From assembly GCA_018663815.1 (NCBI GenBank), contig JABJPQ010000069.1:1-6666 (forward strand): a stretch of 6,666 bases of DNA, given 5' to 3'. The DNA is from Halobacteriovoraceae bacterium (lineage in GTDB: Bacteria; Bdellovibrionota; Bacteriovoracia; Bacteriovoracales; Bacteriovoracaceae). Below are positions 1-5,458 of the stretch, one piece after another; positions within the stretch are counted from its first letter, which is position 1; each line of letters begins with the position of its first letter. Under the pieces are notes generated by a model. That model was not told the DNA's origin, did not search any database, and saw only the letters and a program-made list of their open reading frames with translations. The translations under genes and the position numbers were made by a program.

Positions 1-228
1 AGATTAGAAAATTATGATGGATATAATGATAAGATTGAAAAGATGGTGATTGTACTACACGAGCATATAACGGAAAGTAAAAAACATGTAAATTATCAGA
101 GTGCTTATACGGAGTATTTTAAGCATATATATCCCACGAGAGACACCCTTGCAAAAGCATCAGACTACTCATGGGAAAAGTTAACCCCAAAACAAATTAA
201 AAAGATGGTAAAGAAAATGAAAAAATGA
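1..228 (+). CDS. 3' end of an unrecognised lysine-rich protein (5' end outside window)
   Basis: The frame is open from base 1 and ends at TGA 226-228, giving 75 residues without an upstream stop, so the gene probably begins before the window. The internal ATG at 43 has no clear ribosome-binding site and is not a convincing start. The tail is charged and rich in Lys and Tyr, with no signal peptide or membrane segment, and ends in a strongly basic stretch (KQIKKMVKKMKK). I recognise no family. Its last codons (ATG AAA AAA, 217-225) look like the start of a signal peptide that continues in the same frame after the TGA. This frame may therefore be a separate gene overlapping the next one, or the front part of one longer gene cut by the TGA. 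Coding nature is moderately likely from composition alone. Confidence 0.5.
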   Translation, partial: RLENYDGYNDKIEKMVIVLHEHITESKKHVNYQSAYTEYFKHIYPTRDTLAKASDYSWEKLTPKQIKKMVKKMKK

Positions 229-270
229 TTTATTTTGCTTGTAACGATTTTTGCTTCAGATACATTTGCT
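217..270 (+). other. Signal-peptide-like segment interrupted by an in-frame TGA
   Basis: Read in frame, these 18 codons give M-K-K-stop-F-I-L-L-V-T-I-F-A-S-D-T-F-A. This is a classical n-region, hydrophobic core and AXA-like cleavage site, except for TGA as codon 4. A one-base change (for example TTA or TGG to TGA) would explain the stop. No obvious hairpin of the bacterial selenocysteine type lies immediately after it, and the other genes here use TGG for Trp and TGA as stop, so a genome-wide code change is unlikely. Confidence 0.55.
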
Positions 271-687
271 ACCCGAATCGAATGTACCACCAAGCTCACT
301 AGCGGTAGAACTAACAACGCAAACCCTAAAGAAACTTGGTGTGGACCAATCAATATGAACATCGCCCATAATGGAGTGAAGTATCGTCGCACGACTCAAC
401 ATTGTAGCAAAGTTCAGGTTGAACTTTTTAGTATCAAAGCTAACGACGAACAAAAATTTGTTGCGAATTGTGAGAAAATCTACCGACGTGATTGTTATAT
501 GGTAGGTATACGTGACACTTCCAATCGTGAAGGATTAGGGTACTTGAGTGCGCATACAACTTTTGAGAGTATCGAGGCCATACCAGATACTTTCAATGTG
601 ACTGCTCATGCTTATGGGCGTAATATGGGAATGCCAGAGCCTGGAGTGCGCGCTTGGTTAGATCTTAATTGTCGAGTTCGTCATTAG
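235..687 (+). CDS. Six-cysteine probable exported hypothetical protein, start unclear
   Basis: No family is recognised. The frame runs from a possible TTG at 235 to TAG 685-687 (150 residues). The first 12 residues (MLVTIFASDTFA) are a hydrophobic segment ending in an A-x-A-like cleavage site (T-F-A before T-R-I-E), so the mature protein probably begins at base 271. Six cysteines (17, 36, 57, 79, 87, 146 from the TTG) would allow three disulfides, fitting an oxidising compartment such as the periplasm or exterior. The TTG has no convincing ribosome-binding site and leaves the signal peptide without its usual basic N-region. That N-region (M-K-K) is present in frame at 217-225 but separated by TGA 226-228. 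The gene may thus be intact with a rare start, broken by a nonsense change, or read through. A terminator-like hairpin follows 8 bases after the stop. Confidence 0.6.
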   Translation: MLVTIFASDTFATRIECTTKLTSGRTNNANPKETWCGPINMNIAHNGVKYRRTTQHCSKVQVELFSIKANDEQKFVANCEKIYRRDCYMVGIRDTSNREGLGYLSAHTTFESIEAIPDTFNVTAHAYGRNMGMPEPGVRAWLDLNCRVRH

Positions 688-694
688 ATTGTAG

Positions 695-729
695 GTAAGT
701 AACTCTAACTTAACAAAGGAGTTACTTAT
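695..729 (+). terminator. Hairpin downstream of the six-cysteine gene, possible terminator
   Basis: TAAGTAACTC (696-705) and GAGTTACTTA (719-728) are perfect 10-bp inverted arms around a 13-nt loop, extended by a G-T wobble pair (695/729). The hairpin begins 8 bases after the stop codon at 687. There is no clean T-run, only ATATATT after the stem, so intrinsic termination may be weak. The symmetrical stem could equally serve as an RNA 3'-end stabiliser or an operator. Confidence 0.5.
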
Positions 730-785
730 ATATTAATTCAATGGCCTAGATAAATATGACATAGGTTTTAAAATTTTGATACTCA

Positions 786-1721
786 ATGAGCTTATTGATG
801 CTACAAAACACTATGAGAAAATCACTAGAAGCAATAATTAAACCTATGTCGAGAACTGAGTTTCTTGATAATTACCTTAATAATACCCCTGTTGTGACTC
901 ACGGACTGCTTGAAGCCTTTTCAGAGCTTACAGAGTTACCTTTTTTGAAGTCATTAGATAGTCTTCTAGGTACTTGGCCGACTCAGGTCACTGCTTACCT
1001 ACCTGGTATTGCTGATGAGGGAAATTCTAAAAAAGTAACGACTGCACAAGCTAGAGAGCTTTTTCATGCAGGCCACGGACTGTGCTTCGATGATGCAAAT
1101 AATTTTTCACCTTTGCTGACTCAATGGCCAGAAGCAATAAGAGCTGAGCTTGGGTTATCAGCACTTACTTACAGTAGAAGCTTAATCTACGCGATTAAAA
1201 AGGGAAGGGGGACCGCCGCTCATTTTGATCAAAATATAAATTTTGTCATACAAATTTCTGGAACAAAGAAGTGGTGGATCGCGCCTAATATACATGTTGA
1301 TAATCCGTTATCTAGGCACACGATTGGAATTGATATAGATCCAGAGCTTGCAAGTTATGTCAATTGTACTATGCCAGAATCATTTCCAGATAAAGCCACT
1401 GAATATACACTAGAACCGGGCTCAGTTCTATTTGTTCCCCGTGGTTCATGGCATAAGACAGAGGCCACCTCAGATGCAGTCTCACTTAACTTTACTTTTA
1501 CGGCACCTAGTTGGATTGATATTTTAACCACGGCCATGCGTGGACGTTTGGCACAATCGAGTAATTGGCGAGAAACAGCAGACTTTGTAACAGATGATCA
1601 GCTCTATGCTCAGGCCATAGAAAAATTTGATATTTTACTTTTAGAACTTGCCCATGATATTCCAAGCTGGAGAGCAAGAGATATTTTAAATGCAACAGAG
1701 ATGGGTAACCTCCCTTCTTAA
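786..1721 (+). CDS. JmjC/cupin-type Fe(II)- and 2-oxoglutarate-dependent oxygenase
   Basis: This is a 311-residue cytosolic protein of the cupin_4/JmjC superfamily, the group that includes the ribosomal-protein L16 arginine hydroxylase and other protein hydroxylases. The iron-binding facial triad is visible: H146-F-D148 in AAHFDQNINFVIQISGTKKW, and distal H223 in PGSVLFVPRGSWHKTEA. The lysines of GTKKW and the following SLNFTFT strand also fit the double-stranded beta-helix core. Residues 1-130 form the N-terminal region and about 245-311 a helical tail. The substrate cannot be read from sequence. The protein is somewhat shorter than the L16 hydroxylase, so that assignment is not made. Start choice is uncertain: ATGs at 786, 798 and 813 are all in frame, and only 798 has a weak GAG (788-790) at a suitable distance. 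The cold-shock gene follows after 52 nt in the same direction and may be co-transcribed. Confidence 0.85.
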   Translation: MSLLMLQNTMRKSLEAIIKPMSRTEFLDNYLNNTPVVTHGLLEAFSELTELPFLKSLDSLLGTWPTQVTAYLPGIADEGNSKKVTTAQARELFHAGHGLCFDDANNFSPLLTQWPEAIRAELGLSALTYSRSLIYAIKKGRGTAAHFDQNINFVIQISGTKKWWIAPNIHVDNPLSRHTIGIDIDPELASYVNCTMPESFPDKATEYTLEPGSVLFVPRGSWHKTEATSDAVSLNFTFTAPSWIDILTTAMRGRLAQSSNWRETADFVTDDQLYAQAIEKFDILLLELAHDIPSWRARDILNATEMGNLPS

Positions 1722-1773
1722 TTTAAATGTTGTGAATACCTGTAGTGATTGAGATTAAATACAAGGATAAAAA

Positions 1774-2211
1774 ATGAGTAAATTAAAAGTTTCATTAGTT
1801 AAGTATGATATGGACAAGACTAAGAAGCGCAAAAGAAAAGACTTACTGGTTGACGGAAAATCTGAAAATGACGTCATTGCTAAATTAGAAAAAATCCATA
1901 AAGGTGAAAAAGTTGTAACCATTCATGAAATCATCTGGGATGAAAAGCACAATGCTGAAAGTCTTGTTGATGAACAATTGAGACAGTCACGCCTTTTTAC
2001 CGGTGCAGTTAAATTCTTCAATGATGAAAAAGGTTTTGGCTTTATTGTTCCTGATGAAGATCTAGAAGATGTTTACTTTCATAACAGTGCAGTTGAAGGA
2101 TCAGGCATTCAAGAGATGGATCAAGTCGAGTTTGAAATAAGTGAGAGTCCTAAAGGAATTTGTGCCATTCGAGTAAAGATTCTTAAAAAAGATCAGTTAT
2201 CTGTTGAGTAA
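1774..2211 (+). CDS. Cold-shock-domain protein with a basic N-terminal extension
   Basis: The 145-residue product is about twice the size of a typical Csp protein. Residues 75-137 form a cold-shock domain: FTGAVKFFNDEKGFGFI carries the RNP1 motif (KGFGFI, 86-91) and DVYFH (99-103) is RNP2, so single-stranded RNA or DNA binding is expected. In the first motif Phe replaces the usual Trp of VKWFN. Residues 1-74 are a separate module with a strongly basic run (KTKKRKRK, 15-22) followed by a predicted mixed alpha/beta segment ending at HEIIWDE. I do not recognise this module; it may add nucleic-acid or ribosome contacts. The start is well supported by AAGGA at 1763-1767, six bases before the ATG. 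Its last 19 bases overlap the end of the convergent rhomboid gene. I see no terminator between them. Confidence 0.88.
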   Translation: MSKLKVSLVKYDMDKTKKRKRKDLLVDGKSENDVIAKLEKIHKGEKVVTIHEIIWDEKHNAESLVDEQLRQSRLFTGAVKFFNDEKGFGFIVPDEDLEDVYFHNSAVEGSGIQEMDQVEFEISESPKGICAIRVKILKKDQLSVE

Positions 2212-2894
2212 AGTGTCTCTATATGTTTTGTATTTTCTTCAAGATTAGGTATGTACCGATATTCATAGAAATGATATTTTTTAAATTTCTTAGAATTAAA
2301 CGGATAGTAAATAAAAGCAAAAACGACACCTACAAAAAATCCAAAATAATGAGCCGTATAACTTGTTTGTGGGGCATAACTTGTTGGAATTAGCAAAATT
2401 AAAAAAAGTGCAATGATATTTATTAAGCGTCTGAAAAAGGTAATTCTTTGTTCTATAAAAAGATAAAGTATCAACCAAAATCCCCACAAAAAATAGATTA
2501 CACCACTGATTCCTACAATAGTAATATTTAAACTAGAATTATAGAGAACAAAATAATTTATAAGCGCTCCTGTAATGATGGTCGCAAGAAAGGTTAGAAA
2601 CTGCCCATAAAAGGCACTGACAAAATAACTTAGGAAAACTAACATCATTGAGTTAGAGAGTAAGTGTTCTAGATTGCCATGAACAAAGGTGGTGGTAAAT
2701 AAGCGCCAATATTCACCTGACTCAAATACTTGAGATTTTTTAGCGGCTAAAAATGGAGCTAATGCATTCATGTCATGCCAATGAAAATTACTTAAAATAA
2801 TTGAGAGTAATAACAAAAAAATTGCGGTTATTTTCGCATTGGGATAGCGAGGATGATTTAAATAGGTTTTAACTAGCTTAGATTCAATTGTCAT
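2193..2894 (-). CDS. Rhomboid-family intramembrane serine protease
   Basis: This is an integral membrane protein with a six-helix rhomboid core. From the ATG at 2894 (233 residues) the diagnostic motifs appear in order: the WR pair (63-64), H72-GNLE-H77-LLS-N81 (the helix-2 HxxxxHxxxN motif containing the oxyanion Asn), G-I-S130-G (catalytic Ser on helix 4), and A-H182-YFGFFVG (catalytic His on helix 6). All active-site residues are present, so a functional protease cutting transmembrane substrates is expected. Its substrates are unknown. The usual GASG is GISG here. After helix 6 there is a basic, Tyr-rich cytosolic tail of about 35 residues. An in-frame GTG at 2900 is an alternative start. 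Neither start has a good ribosome-binding site. It lies downstream of the channel gene on the same strand, with a palindrome in between, and its 3' end overlaps the cold-shock gene. Confidence 0.92.
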   Translation of the reverse strand: MTIESKLVKTYLNHPRYPNAKITAIFLLLLSIILSNFHWHDMNALAPFLAAKKSQVFESGEYWRLFTTTFVHGNLEHLLSNSMMLVFLSYFVSAFYGQFLTFLATIITGALINYFVLYNSSLNITIVGISGVIYFLWGFWLILYLFIEQRITFFRRLINIIALFLILLIPTSYAPQTSYTAHYFGFFVGVVFAFIYYPFNSKKFKKYHFYEYRYIPNLEENTKHIETLYSTDN

Positions 2895-2917
2895 AGGCAC
2901 AAGATGGTGTGGTAATA

Positions 2918-2932
2918 TTACTTGTCAAGTAA
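2918..2932. promoter_or_regulatory. 15-bp palindrome upstream of the rhomboid gene, containing TTGACA
   Basis: TTACTTG and CAAGTAA (2918-2924 and 2926-2932) are perfect 7-bp inverted arms around one central base. On the minus strand the centre reads TTGACA (2928-2923), a consensus -35 hexamer about 30 bases before the rhomboid start. No good -10 hexamer lies at the right distance (best is CATCTT-like). This could be an operator overlapping a promoter, but the function is inferred from position and symmetry only. Confidence 0.35.
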
Positions 2933-2963
2933 CAGGCATATAAATTGATTAACTCGCTATAAC

Positions 2964-3009
2964 AAGGATAAAAGTGATACTAAGACTCACAAGTCATTGC
3001 CGAAATTAG
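2964..3009 (+). other. Orphan ribosome-binding site with an 11-codon reading frame
   Basis: AACAAGGATAAAA followed by GTG (2974) closely copies the start region of the cold-shock gene (ACAAGGATAAAA-ATG) and of the DUF6172-like gene (AACAAGGATCAAA-ATG). The frame it opens is only 11 codons, ending at TAG 3007-3009, and lies antisense to the 3' end of the channel gene. It could be a relic of a lost plus-strand gene, a micro-peptide, or chance. I do not claim translation. Confidence 0.2.
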
Positions 3010-3978
3010 ATGAGAAAAATTATTATCACTTCCAATAACGATTATTTGATCGCCTAATTTTATGATTTCATCTTTATGGGGAGCAAAGATTCTTTTTCCA
3101 TTTTTACGTCGAATCCCTACCACTAGGACACCCTGTTCTCTTAGCTTGATGTCTTTTAGTGCCTTACCTGAACAAAACATATTTTCTTCCACTAAAATAT
3201 CGGCCATTTGATATTCTGTAGTTCCCTCATCGCTAATTATTTCAAGAAAGTCAGCTACTGCTGGATTGATTATACTCTGGGCAATTTTAAGTGAAGCTTG
3301 GGTATAGGGAGAGACAATTTTATTGGCCCCTGCTTTTAATAATTTGGGAATTGTTGAGTCATCAAATACTCTTGAAATAACTCTTATATCTTTATTTAAA
3401 GATTTAGCTGTTAATGTTATAAAGACATTTTCTGCGTCAGTAGTGACGGTAGTGACTAATCCTTTGGCCTTCGCAATACCGGCGTCATTAAGCACAGAAT
3501 CATCAGAAGCATTTCCTATAATAAAGTACTTTTCATTAACCTTTAATTCTTCTGCAAGATCAGAATTATTTTCAACAATAACATAGGACATTTTATTCGT
3601 TTTCATTTCTTTGGCAATCAACTTACCCATTTGGCCATAACCACAAATGATAGTGTGCTTTTTTAGTTTTAATATATCTTTGATCATCTTACCTCTCCCC
3701 AATAATTCCTTAAATTGCATATCAATAATAAACTTGAAAATTAGCGCCAAAAAGTAAGCCATATGACCTACTCCTCCAAGTATTAAAAAAATTGTAAAAA
3801 TTCTTCCCGAATCACTCATGGGATGAACTTCGCTAAAGCCAACTGTACTAAGGGTAATAAATGTCATGTAGATTGAATCGAGCCAATTCCAATCTTCAAT
3901 TAACACATATCCAATACTTCCTACTAGAATAAGTAAGCAAAAGGATAAAAATAACTTTAACAGACCTTCAGTCTTCAT
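2980..3978 (-). CDS. MthK-like two-helix potassium-channel-family protein with RCK (TrkA-N/TrkA-C) domain
   Basis: The 332-residue membrane protein has outer helix 7-27, a pore loop with filter T45-V-G-F-S-E50, and inner helix about 57-83. A cytosolic RCK N-domain follows with the Rossmann motif G113-Y-G-Q-M-G118 and an acidic residue (E136) after the second strand, typical of NAD(H)-binding TrkA-N folds. Residues about 260-325 form the TrkA-C domain. This order and size match tetrameric ligand-gated K+ channels of the MthK type. The filter departs from the canonical TVGYG at two positions, so strict K+ selectivity should not be assumed. Start support is good: AGGA lies five bases before the ATG (3976-3978, read on the minus strand). 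A second start with a strong ribosome-binding site lies at Met98, at the pore-RCK junction. An A/T palindrome sits just upstream of the gene. The divergent neighbour is lemA, 177 bases away. Confidence 0.92.
   Translation of the reverse strand: MKTEGLLKLFLSFCLLILVGSIGYVLIEDWNWLDSIYMTFITLSTVGFSEVHPMSDSGRIFTIFLILGGVGHMAYFLALIFKFIIDMQFKELLGRGKMIKDILKLKKHTIICGYGQMGKLIAKEMKTNKMSYVIVENNSDLAEELKVNEKYFIIGNASDDSVLNDAGIAKAKGLVTTVTTDAENVFITLTAKSLNKDIRVISRVFDDSTIPKLLKAGANKIVSPYTQASLKIAQSIINPAVADFLEIISDEGTTEYQMADILVEENMFCSGKALKDIKLREQGVLVVGIRRKNGKRIFAPHKDEIIKLGDQIIVIGSDNNFSHLISAMTCES
3685..3700 (-). promoter_or_regulatory. Candidate internal ribosome-binding site and start for a free RCK domain
   Basis: On the minus strand GGGGAGAGG (3700-3692) precedes the ATG of Met98 (3687-3685). 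GGAG lies 7 bases and AGAGG 4 bases from that ATG, which is purine-richer than the site of the main start. Starting here would yield a soluble protein of 235 residues that begins 15 residues before the GYGQMG nucleotide-binding motif. MthK is known to make a separate RCK subunit from an internal Met at the equivalent junction. Use of this site here is an inference. Confidence 0.4.
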
Positions 3979-3989
3979 GGTGTTCCTGA

Positions 3990-4011
3990 TTATAATTTAA
4001 TTAAATTATAA
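3990..4011. promoter_or_regulatory. Perfect 22-bp A/T palindrome upstream of the channel gene
   Basis: The half-site TTATAATTTAA (3990-4000) is followed directly by its exact reverse complement (4001-4011) with no spacer. It ends about 3 bases before the AGGA ribosome-binding site of the minus-strand channel gene. It contains TATAAT on both strands, so it could act as a -10 region, as an operator for a dimeric regulator, or both. A low-complexity A/T sequence makes chance symmetry more likely than for mixed sequence, so function is unproven. The remainder of the 177-base divergent region shows no confident promoter. Confidence 0.45.
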
Positions 4012-4155
4012 CTAAGCTTTAAGGGATCGACCACTTATGGCCTAAAAATTGTCATTAACAAGGAGTGTTATTATTAAAAATGTTACATAATCTATATATT
4101 ATTGTAAGTTGAACTCTTTAGTATTTTAGGTAAACAAGCTTAACCAGAGGTAAAA

Positions 4156-4731
4156 ATGAAATTGATTACACTTTTCTTTGCCATATTCTTAGTCACATCA
4201 TGTGGTATGCAAAGTATTCCAACATCTTTAAATGAAGTAGAGGCAAAATGGGCCGAAGTTCAAAACCAATATAAAAGACGTTCTGATTTAATTCCAAACT
4301 TAGTCTCGACGGTAAAAGGTTATGCAAGTCATGAAAAAGAGACTCTGCAAGCAGTTGTTGAAGCTAGAGCAAAAGCAACCTCGGTGAATGTTAATGCCGG
4401 AGATTTAAATCAAGGTAAAATGAATAAATTTTCACAGGCTCAAGGTGGACTTTCTTCTGCACTCGGACGTTTAATGGTAGTAGTTGAAAAATACCCTGAT
4501 CTAAAAGCAAATGCCAACTTTAGAGATTTGCAAGTTCAATTAGAGGGTACAGAAAATAGAATAACAGTTGCAAGAAATCGCTATATAGAAACAATTAAAG
4601 CTTTTAATAATCTCATTACAGTTCCTCCTACGTCTTGGTATAACTCAATGTTTCTGAAGCATACTAAAAAACCTCAGTTTCAAGTCGATAATATTGAGGA
4701 AGTACAAAATGCCCCCAAAGTTAAATTTTAA
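4156..4731 (+). CDS. lemA: LemA family lipoprotein
   Basis: The 191-residue product begins with a lipoprotein signal (MKLITLFFAIFLVTSC). The lipobox V-T-S-C makes Cys16 the probable lipidated residue, placing the protein in the cell envelope facing the periplasm. The family's hallmark block follows directly: EVEAKWAEVQNQYKRR then SDLIPNLVSTVKGYASHE (27-60), then long helices and the C-terminal F-x-V...P-K-V-x-F signature (QFQVDNIEEVQNAPKVKF). LemA proteins form a helical bundle; their biochemical role is not settled, and they often sit beside TPM-domain genes, as here. The start is supported by AGAGG at 4146-4150, five bases before the ATG. The stop overlaps the next start by one base (TAATG, 4729-4733), predicting translational coupling. 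It is the first gene of a three-gene unit read away from the channel gene. Confidence 0.95.
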   Translation: MKLITLFFAIFLVTSCGMQSIPTSLNEVEAKWAEVQNQYKRRSDLIPNLVSTVKGYASHEKETLQAVVEARAKATSVNVNAGDLNQGKMNKFSQAQGGLSSALGRLMVVVEKYPDLKANANFRDLQVQLEGTENRITVARNRYIETIKAFNNLITVPPTSWYNSMFLKHTKKPQFQVDNIEEVQNAPKVKF

Positions 4732-5456
4732 TGAAAAACTTTGCTCTATTATTTTGTTTATTTTCCTTTAGCTTTACTCTTATGGCCAAAGAAGTTCCTG
4801 CTCTTTTACCAGTTGTGGATCAAGCGGGATTATTATCAAGACAAGTTCGAACTCAGTTAACAAATGCTCTCATCGCTATTAAAAGACAAACAGGCAATGA
4901 GATCGCCGTTCTAACTGTCGCATCACTTGAGGGGGAGTCCATAGAGGGTTACTCCATTAAAGTTACCGATAAATGGAAATTGGGCTCAAAAGATAAAGAT
5001 AATGGTGTTTTGTTTCTCATTTCTATTAATGATCGAAAAATGCGAATTGAAGTTGGTCAAGGACTAGAAGGTGATCTTCCCGATGCTAGAGCTGGACAAA
5101 TTATTCGCGCAATTGGTCCTTACTTTAAAAAAGGTGAGTACAAATCAGGAATCATTTTAGGGGTTTCTCAAATTGCAGAAAATATTGGAGTAAAGCTTAA
5201 AAACGCTCCAAGAGTAAGAAATAGACGCTCTGGAAAGAAGTATTCAGGTCTTTTGTTTCTTATCATTATAATTCTCTCATTTATTTTTAGAGGCCGAGGT
5301 GGAGGTGGATTAATGTCCGGACTCCTTTTGGGGTCAATGATGAGTGGTGGACGCTCCTCTGGTGGAGGTTTCGGTGGTGGAAGCGGAGGTTTTTCCGGCG
5401 GTGGCTTCGGCGGCGGCGGAGGATTTTCTGGCGGTGGCGCAAGTGGGGGATGGTAA
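4731..5456 (+). CDS. TPM-domain protein of the YgcG type, exported, membrane-anchored, Gly-rich tail
   Basis: This 241-residue protein has a Sec signal peptide (1-19, cleavage after LMA). The TPM domain spans about 26-155, with recognisable blocks DQAGLLS (30-36), GNEIAVLTVASLEGESIEGY (55-74), DNGVLF (90-95) and RIEVGQGLEGDLPDARAGQI (105-124). A basic linker and one transmembrane helix (about 172-187) follow, then a Gly/Ser/Phe-rich tail ending in Trp (206-241). The layout matches the YgcG/COG1512 family, with the TPM domain probably in the periplasm and the tail on the cytosolic side. TPM domains have been linked to photosystem II repair and acid-phosphatase activity in plants, and the bacterial role is unclear. 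It starts inside the lemA stop codon and its own stop overlaps the next start, so all three are probably made together. Confidence 0.92.
   Translation: MKNFALLFCLFSFSFTLMAKEVPALLPVVDQAGLLSRQVRTQLTNALIAIKRQTGNEIAVLTVASLEGESIEGYSIKVTDKWKLGSKDKDNGVLFLISINDRKMRIEVGQGLEGDLPDARAGQIIRAIGPYFKKGEYKSGIILGVSQIAENIGVKLKNAPRVRNRRSGKKYSGLLFLIIIILSFIFRGRGGGGLMSGLLLGSMMSGGRSSGGGFGGGSGGFSGGGFGGGGGFSGGGASGGW
5346..5453 (+). repeat. Gly-rich low-complexity coding repeat (GGGF/GGGS-type)
   Basis: Thirty-six codons encode imperfect GGGFGGGS-like units, ending with Gly-Gly-Trp. The DNA is G-rich (many GGTGG and GGCGG runs) within an otherwise AT-rich gene. The composition jump follows from the Gly codons and does not by itself indicate transfer. 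Such a tail with a terminal aromatic residue is common in TPM proteins of this type. Confidence 0.8.
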
Positions 5457-5458
5457 TG
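5445..5458 (+). promoter_or_regulatory. Ribosome-binding site deciding the start of the second TPM gene
   Basis: GGGGGA (5445-5450) lies 5 bases before the ATG at 5456 but abuts the other in-frame ATG at 5450. The 5456 start is therefore preferred, and it recreates the same TAATG stop-start overlap seen at the previous junction (4729-4733). Confidence 0.6.

Noticed and set aside
226..228. TGA as selenocysteine or as a genome-wide tryptophan codon
   Set aside because: No evident selenocysteine hairpin follows, a selenocysteine in a signal-peptide n-region makes no sense, and other genes use TGG for Trp and TGA to stop (rhomboid, 2193-2195).
165..453. Minus-strand frames opposite the six-cysteine gene, one with hydrophobic stretches
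   Set aside because: The hydrophobic look comes from the antisense of Lys/Asn-rich and T-rich codons; no ribosome-binding site is seen. The forward frame has the better-structured product.
1355..1695. Two minus-strand frames inside the oxygenase gene
   Set aside because: They lie opposite a well-supported gene, lack recognisable motifs and have no start signals.
3323..3586. 87-residue plus-strand frame inside the channel gene
   Set aside because: Shadow of the RCK coding region, which has clear domain motifs on the minus strand.
4072..4124. Sigma-70 promoter for lemA (TATATT at 4095 or TAGTAT at 4119)
   Set aside because: Neither has an acceptable -35 hexamer at 16-18 bases, and A/T-rich DNA yields such -10 matches easily.
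5346..5453. G-rich repeats as a CRISPR-like array, tandem DNA repeat element or sign of horizontal transfer
   Set aside because: The repeats are irregular, in frame and explained by Gly codons of a family-typical tail; there are no spacers.
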